A program made the position numbers and the translations under genes. A stretch of DNA of 64,000 nucleotides. It comes from Atrichornis clamosus. Lineage: Eukaryota > Chordata > Aves > Passeriformes > Menuridae. The notes beneath the pieces are model-generated. The model had not been told where the DNA came from, did no database searches, and saw only the letters and a program-made list of their open reading frames with translations. The stretch's first letter is position 1; every line of letters begins with the position of its first letter. The stretch spans positions 242,409 through 306,408 of the forward strand of contig WBMZ01002671.1 of NCBI GenBank assembly GCA_013400975.1, given 5' to 3'. Positions 1-13,100 of this stretch are shown here, piece by piece.

Positions 1-3000
1 TATAACCCTGTCCTGGGCAGTCGGCAAACAAAACACCCTGCACATCTTTGACCTTGACTTTATCTGCAGCATTTACTGTTGAGACCAGACGAAGGCACTT
101 GAACTGTTGAGCTGCCTTGCAAAGCCTGAGTGTGTCACGTAACATCCATCTGGCTGGGCTGGAACTGAAGCACAACTATACGTGGAACAAACTTCTGGCA
201 GAGGAAAGGAACTTTGGGGTCTACAAGGAAAAGCACTAATGTCTACCATGGTGCACCTTACCCAAACTATTCATCACCTCTGTTACCAGCTGTGTTAAGC
301 TGAGACATGAGAACGAGACATTTGCTTGATCCTCCTGATTTGTATTAGTGCTGTGGGATCCAGCTCCTAGAGTGCACTGTCCTGAGGTGTATCCCAGTTC
401 CATAGTGGGCTGAGATCCAAATAAACACCATATTCTCCTCTTTCACACTACTCCTCTGTGCTGGGTTTCTAAGGAAAGGAAGCTGGGCCAGAAAGCATCT
501 ATGACATGCTCCAGCACGTCTCCTAGATCCCATGACTGGAGGACTGCAAAGTACTCTACAGACAGAGAAAACCCATAAATCAAATCTATGATGAACTCTG
601 AAATGCGACTGAAAAAAAACCACACCAAAAGCTTTCCATCTGTTTTATCCTTATTAACCACGAAAATATTACCCCAGAGAGCTATGGAAAATATTATCCC
701 AGAGAGCAAAGGCAAAGGAATTACATGTTAACTACCCTGCACGTAAGCGTCGCTTACATCATTAAGATGTTTATTCCTGTTTTTGAGAAAGTTCATGGCT
801 GTATGGCAACTTGCACAGCTACATCCAGCAGTAGCCAAACATGGCCATCAGCAACTCCCAGACCAGCTCTACTGAATTACTGAGATGCTGCTTAACAAAG
901 ATGAATTTCACATTTCTCTTAACATGGCAGGGCATACAAAGTTTCTTTCTACCTGTAAAACTTTTAGAAACATTTGACAGGAAGGCTGTTTTACACATAG
1001 ACAAAATATTTTCAGTGTTTCACTGCTCTGCCTTTCCCTTGGTTTGGAAAGATGGACTCATATTAAGAGAGACACTTGTCCTTAGACTTTGTCATAGATT
1101 CTGAGGTAATAAATGACAGCAGTTTATGTATGTTTAAGAAGTATTTTTTACTAACATGTGCACGTTACAGAACATGCACAGCTGCACTAATGACCCTTCT
1201 AGCTCATCAGGATGGCTGAACGTAGTGCAAAGACTGCTCTGGATGTTGAAGCCCACGTTAATACTCCTTCTTGTAATATGGCATATCACTGTGGAATAAA
1301 GAGTAACAGAAAGACTCATCTGTGGAGGGACCTATAAATTTTCTGATCAGCAAGGTTCTTCAGAGTTAGACCAGGTTGTTCTTAGACTTGCCCTGTTTAA
1401 GTCTGAAAATGTTCGAAGATAGAGGAAAGAAAAAAAGGCACTTATCTGGGCAATGAGTTCCAGTGCTCAGCCACACTCATATTCTAAAGGGAGTTTCTAA
1501 TGAATGTTTGTTTTTTCTAAATAGTTCCAATAAAACATTTATATTCATAAATACACGTATCTATACATTACAATGAAAGGTAACTGAGTGACCATGAGCT
1601 AACGTAAGTCTCTCTTTCTAAAAAAAAACCCCAAATTATCTTACTTTGATTTAGCCAGATATTTTTTCTGAGCTGAAGTGAAAATCCATGAAACAAGGAA
1701 ACCTTAAGCAGTGGGGAAAACATATCTTCACAATTAACTTGCAGGTGGAATAAACTGCATGAGCAAAGGTCTGTTCTTTGAATGTGAAGACAAAGCATTG
1801 TACATCTTCCTGAAACAGGAATAATTCCTGAAATCCTGTATGCCACGCTTTTGATGAATGCTGGTTCAGGCCTGGGAGCTGAACCTGGTCTAGCAGAGAA
1901 AAGACATGTTATTTCATCCCCTCCTTTCAGAGCTGGCAGAACAGCAGTGATCATTCACAGGATCTCTAACACCAGCTGCACCAACTCTCCTTCCAGACAG
2001 AAGCTGCATCAATGCCAAGTCTGTTCTTTCTATTTTGTTTCCTTCTAAACAGAGCAGAAAACTGGGTAACCGAGCACCTACAACTGAGCTCTGAGTTTAC
2101 AGGGTCCTGCTTTTTACCTTTCCTGTTTCTGATTCATACTTTTTCTTCACATTTTTCTGGAAACACATACTGCAAACAAGCCTTGGCAATACTGGTATTT
2201 TCAGCAGAAACAAACTTTAAAAAGGGAAATAAAAGCTACTCTGTTGCAGATGGGCTGAGCTGAAATTTCCATCATGGAAGCAAGATGAGTATGTACATAT
2301 ATTCACGTCTTTCACCTGCATTCTGGTTACTTGTTCAAAGAGCACAGATGCTCCACTTACTAGTGCAGGACTCCCTGACTGTTGTACCTTGCTCTCCAGA
2401 TTTCACTTTCTTCTCCTATCTCTAATTCTGATTTTTCACACTGTACAACACAGTAGTGAGTCCCAGCATCTCTACAAAGATGACTCTCACTTGCGCATCC
2501 ACCTCCTCTTGTTGGTCAGACTAACAAATGTGGAACTGATCACCTCAGTGGTGATTAAAAATTCTCTGTTCTGTATCCTTAGGTGACAAAATTGTCACTA
2601 ACATCTTGCCAAGTCAGTGATATTAAATGAGGGCATTGCTTCCACTGGGACTGAAGCTCATGTGAATGACCTTTACTTTCTTCCTGTTCAGAAGGCTTAT
2701 TATTGATAAGTTAAATATTTTATTACCCTGGATACCTATATGTAATGCAATTATGGGTGGTCATCTGTCATACTTTGTGTCATCAAGAAGATTTTGTTAA
2801 CTACTAAATGGTAGACCACACTGAAGCATACATTTTGGTATGCATTTTTATATCTCTGTAAAGACAACCTGCCACCCCCAAAAGAAAGTCATCTCAGAAA
2901 AACAATTTTTTATGTCCCACAGCCCTTTATAAGCTCCTGTGTGAGAGCATATATTGCAAAGTATTCATCTGTTGCAGACAGAGTATCATACCTATTTGAT

Positions 3001-4819
3001 CTGTCTAGGAAAAAAGGGACTAAATAACTTAAATCATTTGGGGGACAAAAAAGTTACTGAGTGCAAGATCATACTTCAGGGATTTGGGTTTCTTTTCCTA
3101 ACACTACTTTCTAATCAATAAATTTTGAGATTTACAGTTTTGCTTGTTTTGTCCTTCCAGAGCACCCTCTCCTATTGAAAGGATATTTTTTATAAAAGAA
3201 CATGAGAAAAACATCCTATAAATCAAAATTGTACACCTCAGAGGCCATAGAGATTGTGTTACTAAGCGCTTTTGCTAACAATGAGGAATCCTGATGTATT
3301 TATGTTATACAAGAAGCCAGCTTTTCTATTCTATATTCTAGCTTGTACCTGGCTTTACACTCATGCATATTGATGAAGTATTTCTACATTTAGATTACAA
3401 GATCTTTGCCACATCTTTATGACTGTTTTGTGTTTGCAAAGCAAAATAAGTACAGTGACGCCCCAGTACCTGAAGGAAGTACTAACACACTACTGCAACC
3501 TGAAGAAACCCCACTACCTCTCCTTGCATCTGTGGTTTTCCCAACTCTTTATAGTAACACTCTCACCTGAAGCAATGCTCTGGGCTTCACCAGGTCCAGC
3601 TTCTCATACTTCTCCCCCAAGAACTGCCATTTCTTTTCTCTTCCTTCCCTTTATTTTTCTTCCCTCTTTCCCCAGACCTGCTGCCAATTCCCCAGCTGGG
3701 AGTTGTCTCTCTAGAGAATCACAGGGCCAGGTTTTGTCACAGGGTAGAATAGTTACAGAGGTAGAAATTTACACAACTGACGTTTCACCGAATTTGCTAG
3801 CATTTGAAAGATTTCTAGTGGCTTCATCTACACACTGGAATGGAAAGTGTCTCTGAAAGCTGTAGAAACCACTCAGACATGCAACTTCTGAGAGAGAGGA
3901 ACTCATAACTATCATCTATCAGCTGGAAGAGTTACTGCATCTTTTTACTGGCCTTGCACAGATCACTCAGATCATGTGGGCAACCATGCCTTTTCTTCTC
4001 TCCTTTATTAAAATCAAGCTGATTTCCACCCAGCAAATACTCAATCTGTGGGTAGTAGAGTCTTTCCACTTTTAATTAATTATGCAACAGAGCACTAATC
4101 TACTTTTCACACATACCAAAAAGCCAAATTTCAATAATTCCTTGTTTATCATTACAGTAGCTCAGCAGACACAAAGATATCCAGCTTGGACGCAGGCCTC
4201 ATAAAGTCTGGCAAAGATGCCACTGTCTTCAGTGGAGACAAACACAGCTTTCCCAACAGAAGAAGGAAATGAGTACTGTTTTCATGAATTGGTCCTCCTA
4301 ACACTTTCTAACCAAGGCAGAACTGCATTTATGATCTTAAGTGCTCATGGGCAGGGCAAGGTTTGATTAAGAGCAAAATTTCTTCTGTAAGCAAACTGAA
4401 CATGGCCATAGGGTAGATTTTGTACTAGGAAATCAAAGGAAATACATCTTTAACACATCTGATTGTCACAGAAATTGTTCCATTTGCACTCAAAGTCTGT
4501 TCTTCCTGATAAATACATCTAACACTTTTCGAAGAGCCTTGATTAGGCTGGTAGCCAGGCAACTCCATTCCTCTGGGGTTCACTGGGTCAAGGTGGCTGC
4601 ATGGGCTTACTCTCATGGTCCTCCACTTGCACAACTAAGTGGTCCTCACTGTGGCTATTCCCTGGTCATGAAAAACTACAGACATCTTTAGGATGACGAT
4701 ATCCTTCTTTAGAAAGGCAAGAACAAAATCCTGATGGGCTTTTTGACATCAAAATAAAGGGTCAAGACTTCACTCTGTGCATGCTCCAGCACTGCTAAAG
4801 CAAAACTGAACAGAGGACT

Positions 4820-5115
4820 TGAGCGTTTATATTAACTATTACTTTGTATGTGAATTTATGCAGGTATTTAAATTGGGTAAGATTTAAATGAAGCTGCCTC
4901 TTTGGGTTTTTTGAAGTGTAACACAATGCGTTCTGCTGGCAAGAAGCATTTTCCCACTCGTAGAAGGGCGTATGTCTCCCTTTGGGATGTCAAGTATTCA
5001 ATTTTTTTGAGGGAAATTATTCGACTATTTCCAACAGACATTGAATGTTCTGCTCAGAAAACGATAAAAACGTACAAAGTTAAACAAGCTTTGCAACTGT
5101 CAGATTTTTGACCCG
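4820..5115. promoter_or_regulatory. Candidate conserved noncoding element
   Basis: This AT-rich block keeps several CpGs (GAGCGTTTATATTAAC, CAATGCGTTCTGC, AAGGGCGTATG, TATTCGACTATTTCC, AAAACGATAAAAACGTAC). CpGs are normally lost quickly in such DNA. A 69-codon plus reading frame spans 4902-5111 but its product resembles no known protein. Conservation is only suspected. Confidence 0.22.
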
Positions 5116-8100
5116 GCCCTTCCCTACACACTAGCAACAGTAAAAAAATTCCATGTTTGCAGGCTTTATGAAAGCAATTTTATTTCTTGTCATCCCACAA
5201 TAATTGTTTAGGTTAATCATTTGGAAACAATACTGCCCAACAAAAGAAAGAGAATTCATGGTTATATAGTATAGTAGTTAAATGAATACTTTCTAACAGG
5301 TTAAATAGCCACCCTTCTTCAGATTAGCACACCATTTCCTTTGATTCAAAATTGTGCAAAGGAGAAGGGAAGGAACAAAGTTTCCATCTATGCAGAAAAA
5401 TAATCCTGTCACCAGCAGAATTTCTTGCAGACATCTCAGAAATGGAGATCAGACATCCTTCATCCACATGATACTCCTTGTCCTATTTAGTGCTAAATAA
5501 TATTTCCATGGCCTTGTTATCAATACTCGATGTGTTTATTTTTTACACTACCATCACTATAACCTATTTTCACACTTGGAAGCACACCCATATTACAAAG
5601 GGAACCCTGCAAAGAAGCAAAAGGAATCTGCCTAGATGCAGTCTCTGAATTTGGCCTATCCCTCCCAACTGCATCTCCTACAATGCTGAGAATCAAGGGA
5701 TGATAACAATGGGCCACTCCATTCACCTTGCTAATTTATGCATGTTGCTCATTAGCGCAGGTCAACAGATCTGAGTGGCTAAAAGACAGTGCTCTGAATT
5801 TCAAGTATCTTAAATGTGCAGTCAGCAGCAGGTCTAGGACCCAGTGGTCCCCTGGTTTACCAAAGATTTCCTGCATATATTAGCCCAAAGCTAGTTGTGC
5901 TGACCCAGGATCCAACTCATTCATCTCTCGAATTCCTGCTGCGTTCCTGAAAGCATTTAGTCTCCCAAATCTTCACCAGCAGGACGTTTGGCTTAACAAT
6001 TCACATCAGAACTCCTTTAGTTCTACTTCTTAGATTTCCGTTTTGGAAAAAAAAAATCTGAAAAATCCCCCACATCGACTTCTGAATATTTTCCCCTTCC
6101 TAACCTGTTAAAATCTCTGCCTGTCTACTATATGAGATCTTGCAAACGGTATCAGTCACCAAATAAGGCATCAGCTACTATTGCCAATATAGTAATTAAG
6201 AACAACCAGCGTGCTTACACTCAAGCTTTTACTGGAGAAATCGGAGTCTGTTGAAATCTAGCAAAACTCAACCCTGCACATATGTTGTTTTGCTTTGCTT
6301 TGTTAAATGGGATGGAACATACCAGAACTTTAAAGATCAAAAAACACCCATAATTTCCTAAAACATTTGGAGCCTTTGCATGCAGTAAAAAGGGATAATT
6401 ATCAAAGCATTTTGCTGACACAATTGTTCATTTGGAAGAGGCACAGAAAAAACCCAACCAAATCCAAATCTCCCAGCACAACAGAATGGTATGGCTGTAA
6501 CTACAGTAAATAAGAGACAGAGTTAGGCAGATGGAGGGAGGCATCAGAGTGGCAATTCAGCACGGGGTCAGATGATACAACTGTGGCCATCGCAAGCGAC
6601 TGCTTGAATGAGACATGCCAGACATCTCACCCTGGAAATGGGATCGCATACTCCATGCATCCCATGGAGCCACCCCTCCTCTGGGCAGGTGTCCCTGCTG
6701 ACACCACCTCAGACGTGAGGCAGGTTGCTCAAGGCACCTCGTGACACCCACCCAGAGGTGAAGAAACACATTTCAGGGAGGAAGAGACAGCAGGACTCTT
6801 CTTTCCAGCACAGTTTTCATTTCTTTGCCCCTGTTGCATACTTTTATCCTACACAGAAGGGATGGAGCCAGCAGGACTGTTGTTGCAGACTTAAGCAGAA
6901 TTTGACACAAGACCACAACTTGGACACATAGTTTGATGTGCCCTTATGTACTTTTTTTCAGAAATAATGCTTTTGAGAAGCCATTCACTTTAATTACATT
7001 CCTGAATCCTCTTTGGAAACTCCCACTTCCAAGGCCACCTTCTACCCATCTGCCTGGGCAAGTGGAAGCCTGTAATGAGTTCCATATTAACAGCAACCAC
7101 AAAATCCACTTCTCATTTACATCTCACATTTGGCCACTCAAATGCAACCTAGCTTGTTACACATATGTAGGTAGGGAAGTCTTTAACACTCACAGAACGG
7201 ATTTTTAAAAAGTAATAATGTTTATTAAGTGTGATGTAGAAGCATCTTGTGGCACGATGAAGTCCCTCTCCTGCCATACAGGAGGCAGGTGGAGGATGTG
7301 GACAGGGATACCCACCCCACCACTTGCCCTGCAGCAGGCACAGAATGAAGTTGTAGCACTTCTGCCAATATATTTGCTCAAGGTAGTGTTAAATGGCTGT
7401 GTTCCCCGGCCAGTTATTTTTTGCTCTTGTTACGGTTTTTCCTATAAAACCAAGATGTTTGAATTTCAATGTGTTTTATGTTCAGTAAATTACAGCAATT
7501 TTCAAAATATCTTTAACCTTTTCAGTGGCCGGTGGCCTGGCAGGTGGACCTCTTCCACCTTTTCATACTAGAAGTCTGACAAATGTCTTCTGGAAAAGGC
7601 AGGCAGGGGGACAGTATGCAAAATTACACAATATCAGCCAAATGAGTGGTGCATACTGCACTGCTCTCTGTTTCACACTAGGATGATAAATTCTACTGTC
7701 TCATTTCTGTGACAAAAAATTGAGAAATAGCAAAAAATGGTCCAGCGTTCATCTCGTTTTGTGACAGGCTGCTTTTATTTCAGCCTCTGGAGTTCAAAGA
7801 GCAGAGATGTGGTTTACATAGACGTGCTGTGGGTGAGCTTGCATTTCTGAAGGGCTGAAGCCCAGCTCTACCCACCTGAAAGCACTAGATTTAAAAGCCA
7901 TTTTGAAGGACAACTCTGTTACGAAGTCTCATTATTTCAAAGCCCTTCTTTCTCAACAATACCCTTTGAAAGTATAGTCAAAGCAACGTGCTACATTGTA
8001 ACAGAGTGGAGACTGGGTAAGGAGATAACCTGGCTGGGAGCCCCAGCACTGCAAATGGCACTGCAAATGATTTCCTGGCTATTATCAGTCCTGCTCTGTA

Positions 8101-8132
8101 TTATTTTTGTGGGGGCAACTGGGGGCATACTA

Positions 8133-8163
8133 CCCCTTCCTCCTTCTCTTCCTCTTCCTCCTG
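8133..8163. repeat. Polypyrimidine (CTT/CCT) run
   Basis: A C/T-only run of about 30 bases reads CCCCTTCCTCCTTCTCTTCC and then TCTTCCTCCTG. It is low-complexity intronic DNA. Confidence 0.8.
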
Positions 8164-10076
8164 CCACCCCAGTATATCAAAGTGTATTGCCTTTCTGGGA
8201 AGTGACTGAATCACGTGGCTGTATGACCGCACATGTTTTCCAGGCAGAAGAGAAAATGGTAGCATTAAACAAAACTAGCAAACACCAAAAGTATGTGGTA
8301 TGAAAGATCAGAAAGTAACCCGTCCCCATTTCTGACTCGGCTGTACATCAGCAAAAGCTACTTATTTTTTGCAATAATAGTGAGTGAGTGTTTCATCCTT
8401 AAAGTAGGTGCATATTTCAGGTGAATATGGTTAGGAGAAATCCTTATTAACGCTACATGCTGATGAGGTGTACGGCCCTACTTCATGATTTGGTACCACA
8501 TACACACCGTCAGAGAAAATGTGAGCCAAATACTGGCATGGGATTTCTAAAAGATCTCTTCGGAAAATGTGAGGTTTTATTTTTCTAAAGTAATGATTAA
8601 AACATAATTGAGTAAAACAGTTGTGTGATCAGACAGCTTCTGCTCTGCTGGCAAACTTGCCAGAAACTACAAGCCCCCAACTCTGGGACAAAAGAGCCAT
8701 TATTGACCAAATATCCACAGGAACTCAAAGCTGCTACTTCATGTTCTGGCAGAAGTCCCTGAAAAAAGGTGGTGCTGTAATTTATGTGCCATTCAGTGTT
8801 GTTTTCAAGACATTCACTGAACTGAAGAAGCACCATTAGAATACGTCAAGCACACATCAAAATCCATCTAAATCAACGGGCTGAAAATACATCATGTGCT
8901 TGACATACAGTAATTGACATGTCATATTTTATTTGACATTTCAAGGACAGTAGTGCCTATTTAAATGGAGACACAGTAATAGAAATATTTTTTTACTTGA
9001 GCTAACCAAAAATCTAACAAGGCATCTTGATGAAGAGCTGTTTACTGAATGAAAAGAATGAAAAAAAATTAAAATAGTAAAATTTCTAATGGCTTAAAGT
9101 AGAAAACACAGAAGAGTTAACTAACAAGAAGATAACTCTACTAACACATCATTACCTTGGGGGAAAATTCTGGTCACACTGGCTAACAACCTCCTACTGA
9201 TTGCCTTGGAGTCATCACTTCAGTCTTCTCTCCCCACTCCCTTTGCAGCCCTGCCTGGGTTTAGGTCTACAACTAAAACTGCCTGGACTATCAGCATGAC
9301 AACTGATACAGAAATATGGATTAACATGATGAGAGTACAGCAGGGCATACACACAGATGGGCCATGCTCTGTTTCCAGACAAGACAAATTGCAAGGTAGC
9401 AGAATTTTGACTCACGTATGCTTTACCTGACACCTCATCCTCTCTCCTGAAGGCAACTGCATGGGAGCATGGCCAGTAATAGCAAAGGTCCTACAGGACA
9501 TGCTGACAGGAGAAAGAGGGAGGTAGTATAAACCATTCAAGAACCAGCAGCCACGAGTGCTACTCTTTACAACAGGACTAGGAGATTCCCTCAAATTCAA
9601 CACCCAACAAATTGAAAGCTCTGTCCTACTTTCTTCTGGTTCCCACTCATAAAGTATTCTTGTAATCTTTTGCTTCATTTAAATAACCTAAGGAGTTGTT
9701 TTCACCCTGTGTTGTGATGTAAAATTGTAAAAGTAAATTTTAAATTGAGGGTTAAATTGACAAAATTAATCTGCTGTAGCTGCTTTCACCTAATAGTTTC
9801 CTGTACAGTCTTAATTGATTCTTTCGTGTTCCATCTCCTCTCCTCTGAATTTCCAAGACATGATGCTGCACTCCCCCAAACTGCTGTTTAGCCAAGCCAA
9901 ATGTATTTAACTGTTTCACTCTGCCCTCTTAGCTATACCCTCCAGCAAACCAAGCAGTTTGCTGCTCCTCTCAGGTCTTGTTCAGATTTGCACATGTACT
10001 GAACTGCAGCACCCTTCCCTGAAATAATGCTATGTTCTCAGTGAATGCATGACAGCAGCATCTGCAGGATGAGATG

Positions 10077-10178
10077 CACATGTGGTATGTTATTATACTG
10101 TGTGGATGCCACATAGGAAANCCACATGTGGTATGTGTAATATAATGTTATTACACTGTGTGGATGCCACATAGGAAA
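10077..10178. repeat. Imperfect tandem duplication around an ambiguous base
   Basis: A 44-bp unit (10077-10120) starting CACATGTGGTATGT and ending GATGCCACATAGGAAA is followed by an N at 10121 and then by a 56-bp second unit (10123-10178) with the same start and end. The second unit carries 12 extra bases (a GTAATATAATGT-type insertion) and one substitution in the shared part. The single N exactly between the copies suggests the assembler could not resolve the junction. No gene is involved. Confidence 0.9.
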
Positions 10179-13100
10179 CGCCATTGTAAATGAGGATGGG
10201 TGGAACTGCCAGTAGAAAGAACGAAGCATGGAGAAATAGAAAATCTAGGTAAACACCTCCTGTGAAGAATACTTTTCCCTTCCACATATTTTTCCATGCA
10301 AGCTCTTACTTCAAAGAATGCAATGAACTTATTAATGACTAAATGTTCAATCTCTAAGAGAATACAAGCAAACTAATTTACCTATTTTTTTAAACCCAGA
10401 TCCTGCTCATAAATTCTGAGGTGTCTATGCCCAAATAAGAAAGTGCACAGAAATTAGTGTACAATTTTTATTGAACCAGAAGAAGGAAAAGGAGATTGAA
10501 GGCCGTAATCATTAGGCCAGCAAGCAGAGAATTTTAATCCCCTCAAACCCCTCAAAAAGTTTTTGGTGACTCTTCTTAATTGCAGCAACTACAAAGAAAA
10601 ACAGTATGAGTAATGTGTTGTATGTCTAATTCTCCTTTCAGAGCTGTGGAGAATTGAAAAAGGTAGAGAGAAAGATAAAGTGCCAGGGTTTCATTTTAGA
10701 CTTCAGAAATAAATACAGAGATCAAGTAGTTCAAAGGAGACGAAAGAAAAAAGACTTCATGTACTTTGTAAATTTAACTTCTTCTTAATAGTTGTGTCGA
10801 CGCTGCCATTACAAGACAAGAGTATACTGGAGGAAAATGGAAAAAGACAAAACTACTAACGAATGTGAAGTCATTTTCAAGACTCAGAATAGGATAATTC
10901 AAAGAACTGAGAACAAAAAGGAAGAGTGAAACTATAAAGCAATTTTTGACAGCCCTCTTTTTAAAAAGTGGCTGAGCAGATTTATCAAAGTATGTGAAAT
11001 GCTTGATCCAAGCTGAACTTCCATGAAAACAGAATCATATTCCTTTCTGTTCATAGGTCAAAGACACACTGCCAGAGCCAGAGAAAAGGACAAAGAGCAC
11101 TTTCTGATTTTAAATTAGGGAGTGCTGCACATATAGGCACAAGTGTCTCTACACACCTAGCTAAAATGTGGTTCCCAACCACAAAGTGTGTTTACACATT
11201 TAATTGACTAAAACTGAGGTCAAAATCTGAATAGCTGAAAATTAAAATAGTATTGAATGACTCAAGTGAAAAGAAGGCTAATTGAAATACAACCTTTTAT
11301 ACAGAGAACGGAAATACACAAACTTACTCAAAATGCTTTTGCTAATTAACAGCTATATTAAGGCTCTGGAAGTAGGATGCACCAGAGATGAAAAGACATA
11401 GTGATCCTGTAATGGCAATAGGTATCTATTCAGAAAGCACACAGACAATCAAATATTAGGGCACAGTATTTCAATCCTGCGCAGGCCATTCTGAGCCCAG
11501 TCCTGCTCTGCTCTAGCTGATGTTTGCCCTCCTTGCCCTGGCCCCATCTACCACCCGCCAAGGAGAATGCGGCCGTTCCACCACCCTGCCAGCCATACAT
11601 CAGGGATGGGACATTCTCATCCGTTGACGTCGGGACAGTCTGCTACCTTGTCTGCTTGAAATGCCAGAAATACCTCTACTCCTACGAACGTGCAGTGGGA
11701 CTTCTAAGGCCTCATTAACTGGATGGGACGTGCTGCTGTACGTCATGGCTGTGCTATGAGGCAGCTTGCTTCCCAGTCCACATGAAAACAAGAGCTTCTG
11801 CCTGCCCCTCAGCAAGAGAGCACAGTTACCTGGTCTCACCAACAGTGTTTGCTTATTTCTGCAAGCTCCGACTTTGGCCGGGTGCTGCCTTGATGGAAGA
11901 GACTGGTCTTGTGCAAGAGAGGTCTTCTGCCCAGAATGACCCCTCACTGGATCTTCCCTTGGGACTGTGAAATTGGACAACTCGGAGCAGAGGGAGCAGC
12001 AAAGCAGACACAGGCAAGTGAAGGCATCAAATGTGACACAGGACAAAATGCGTCTGTCATTGTCCCAGTTCAATGTGCTACAAGTATTCAAGTTGTGCAG
12101 ACTTAGGCCACTAATTCTGATTTCTAATTGCAATTATGAAATTATGAAAAGTGTAAGAGAACTAAACAAGCATTTCTTCTTTTTGATTTCTAAGTCAAAA
12201 GTCTTACTCCAATCAACTCCACACCGGATCTTTTTTGTGCACATGCACTGCTCCCAGTCCTCCCCATCAAGCTGCCTCCTGTTCTGTGTGCTAACTTCCC
12301 AGTATGGTGTTACACAAAGGACTGAGAGGCTGGAGCTGGAGAAAAATCTGAGGGCGAGGGCACAAGGGAGATGAGAAGAGCCCTGCAACACTTCAGCAGG
12401 AACAACCCCTCTGTATACACCCTTTTACACACAGGTTGTCTTTCCATTCCATACTCCCAGGATACTCCACAGGCCCTTGCAAAGATTACAATCAGTTTGG
12501 AAAATACTGAGCAGACTTTTTAGATCAAGCAAGAATAAGCAAAAGGATACTTGTCAGTTAATAAGTCCCAATACAGAGCAAAATTTGGAAGCATCTTTAC
12601 ATATACTCTTCTAATTTGCTTTCAGTGCAACTACTCACAGGATTACAGCCACAGAAGGGTTTAAAATTAAAGTCAAATATTAAGTTGCCCAGAAAGTTAG
12701 AGAGGCCATGTCACCTTAGAAGCTTATCTTCTAACTACCTTGGTTACTTTCTACACACATACTTTCCAGGTCTGTCATCATGTTACACAGTCTGTGCTCC
12801 AAATTAAAATTTTAAAGAAAACTCAAAACACCTCTACAACTTGACCATCAGGTGAAGTTTGTAATTCAACATTATATTATAAAATAAAAAATTTTAAAAG
12901 ATGAAAAGAGTAAAACATCCTTCTGCTGTGTTACAGCATATCCTAATGATATCATATATATGAATGAAAACTACATCATATTGAATACAACATTGGAGGG
13001 AATGTTTTCAGTCTCAGTTATCTGTACTCAGCTCAGTTGAGACTTTTTGATGACTCCTCTAATCACGTACTTAGTGTAAATTGTATTTGTATTGTAGGAG

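Noticed and set aside
300..470. Possible LTR end with AATAAA at 420-425 followed by a CT-rich stretch
   Set aside because: A polyadenylation-like layout is seen, but I recognise no family, terminal TG/CA or target duplication. It is left unannotated.
11600..12133. 177-codon minus-strand frame
   Set aside because: It overlaps plus-strand frames of similar quality, shows no recognisable motif, and has no promoter or splice context.
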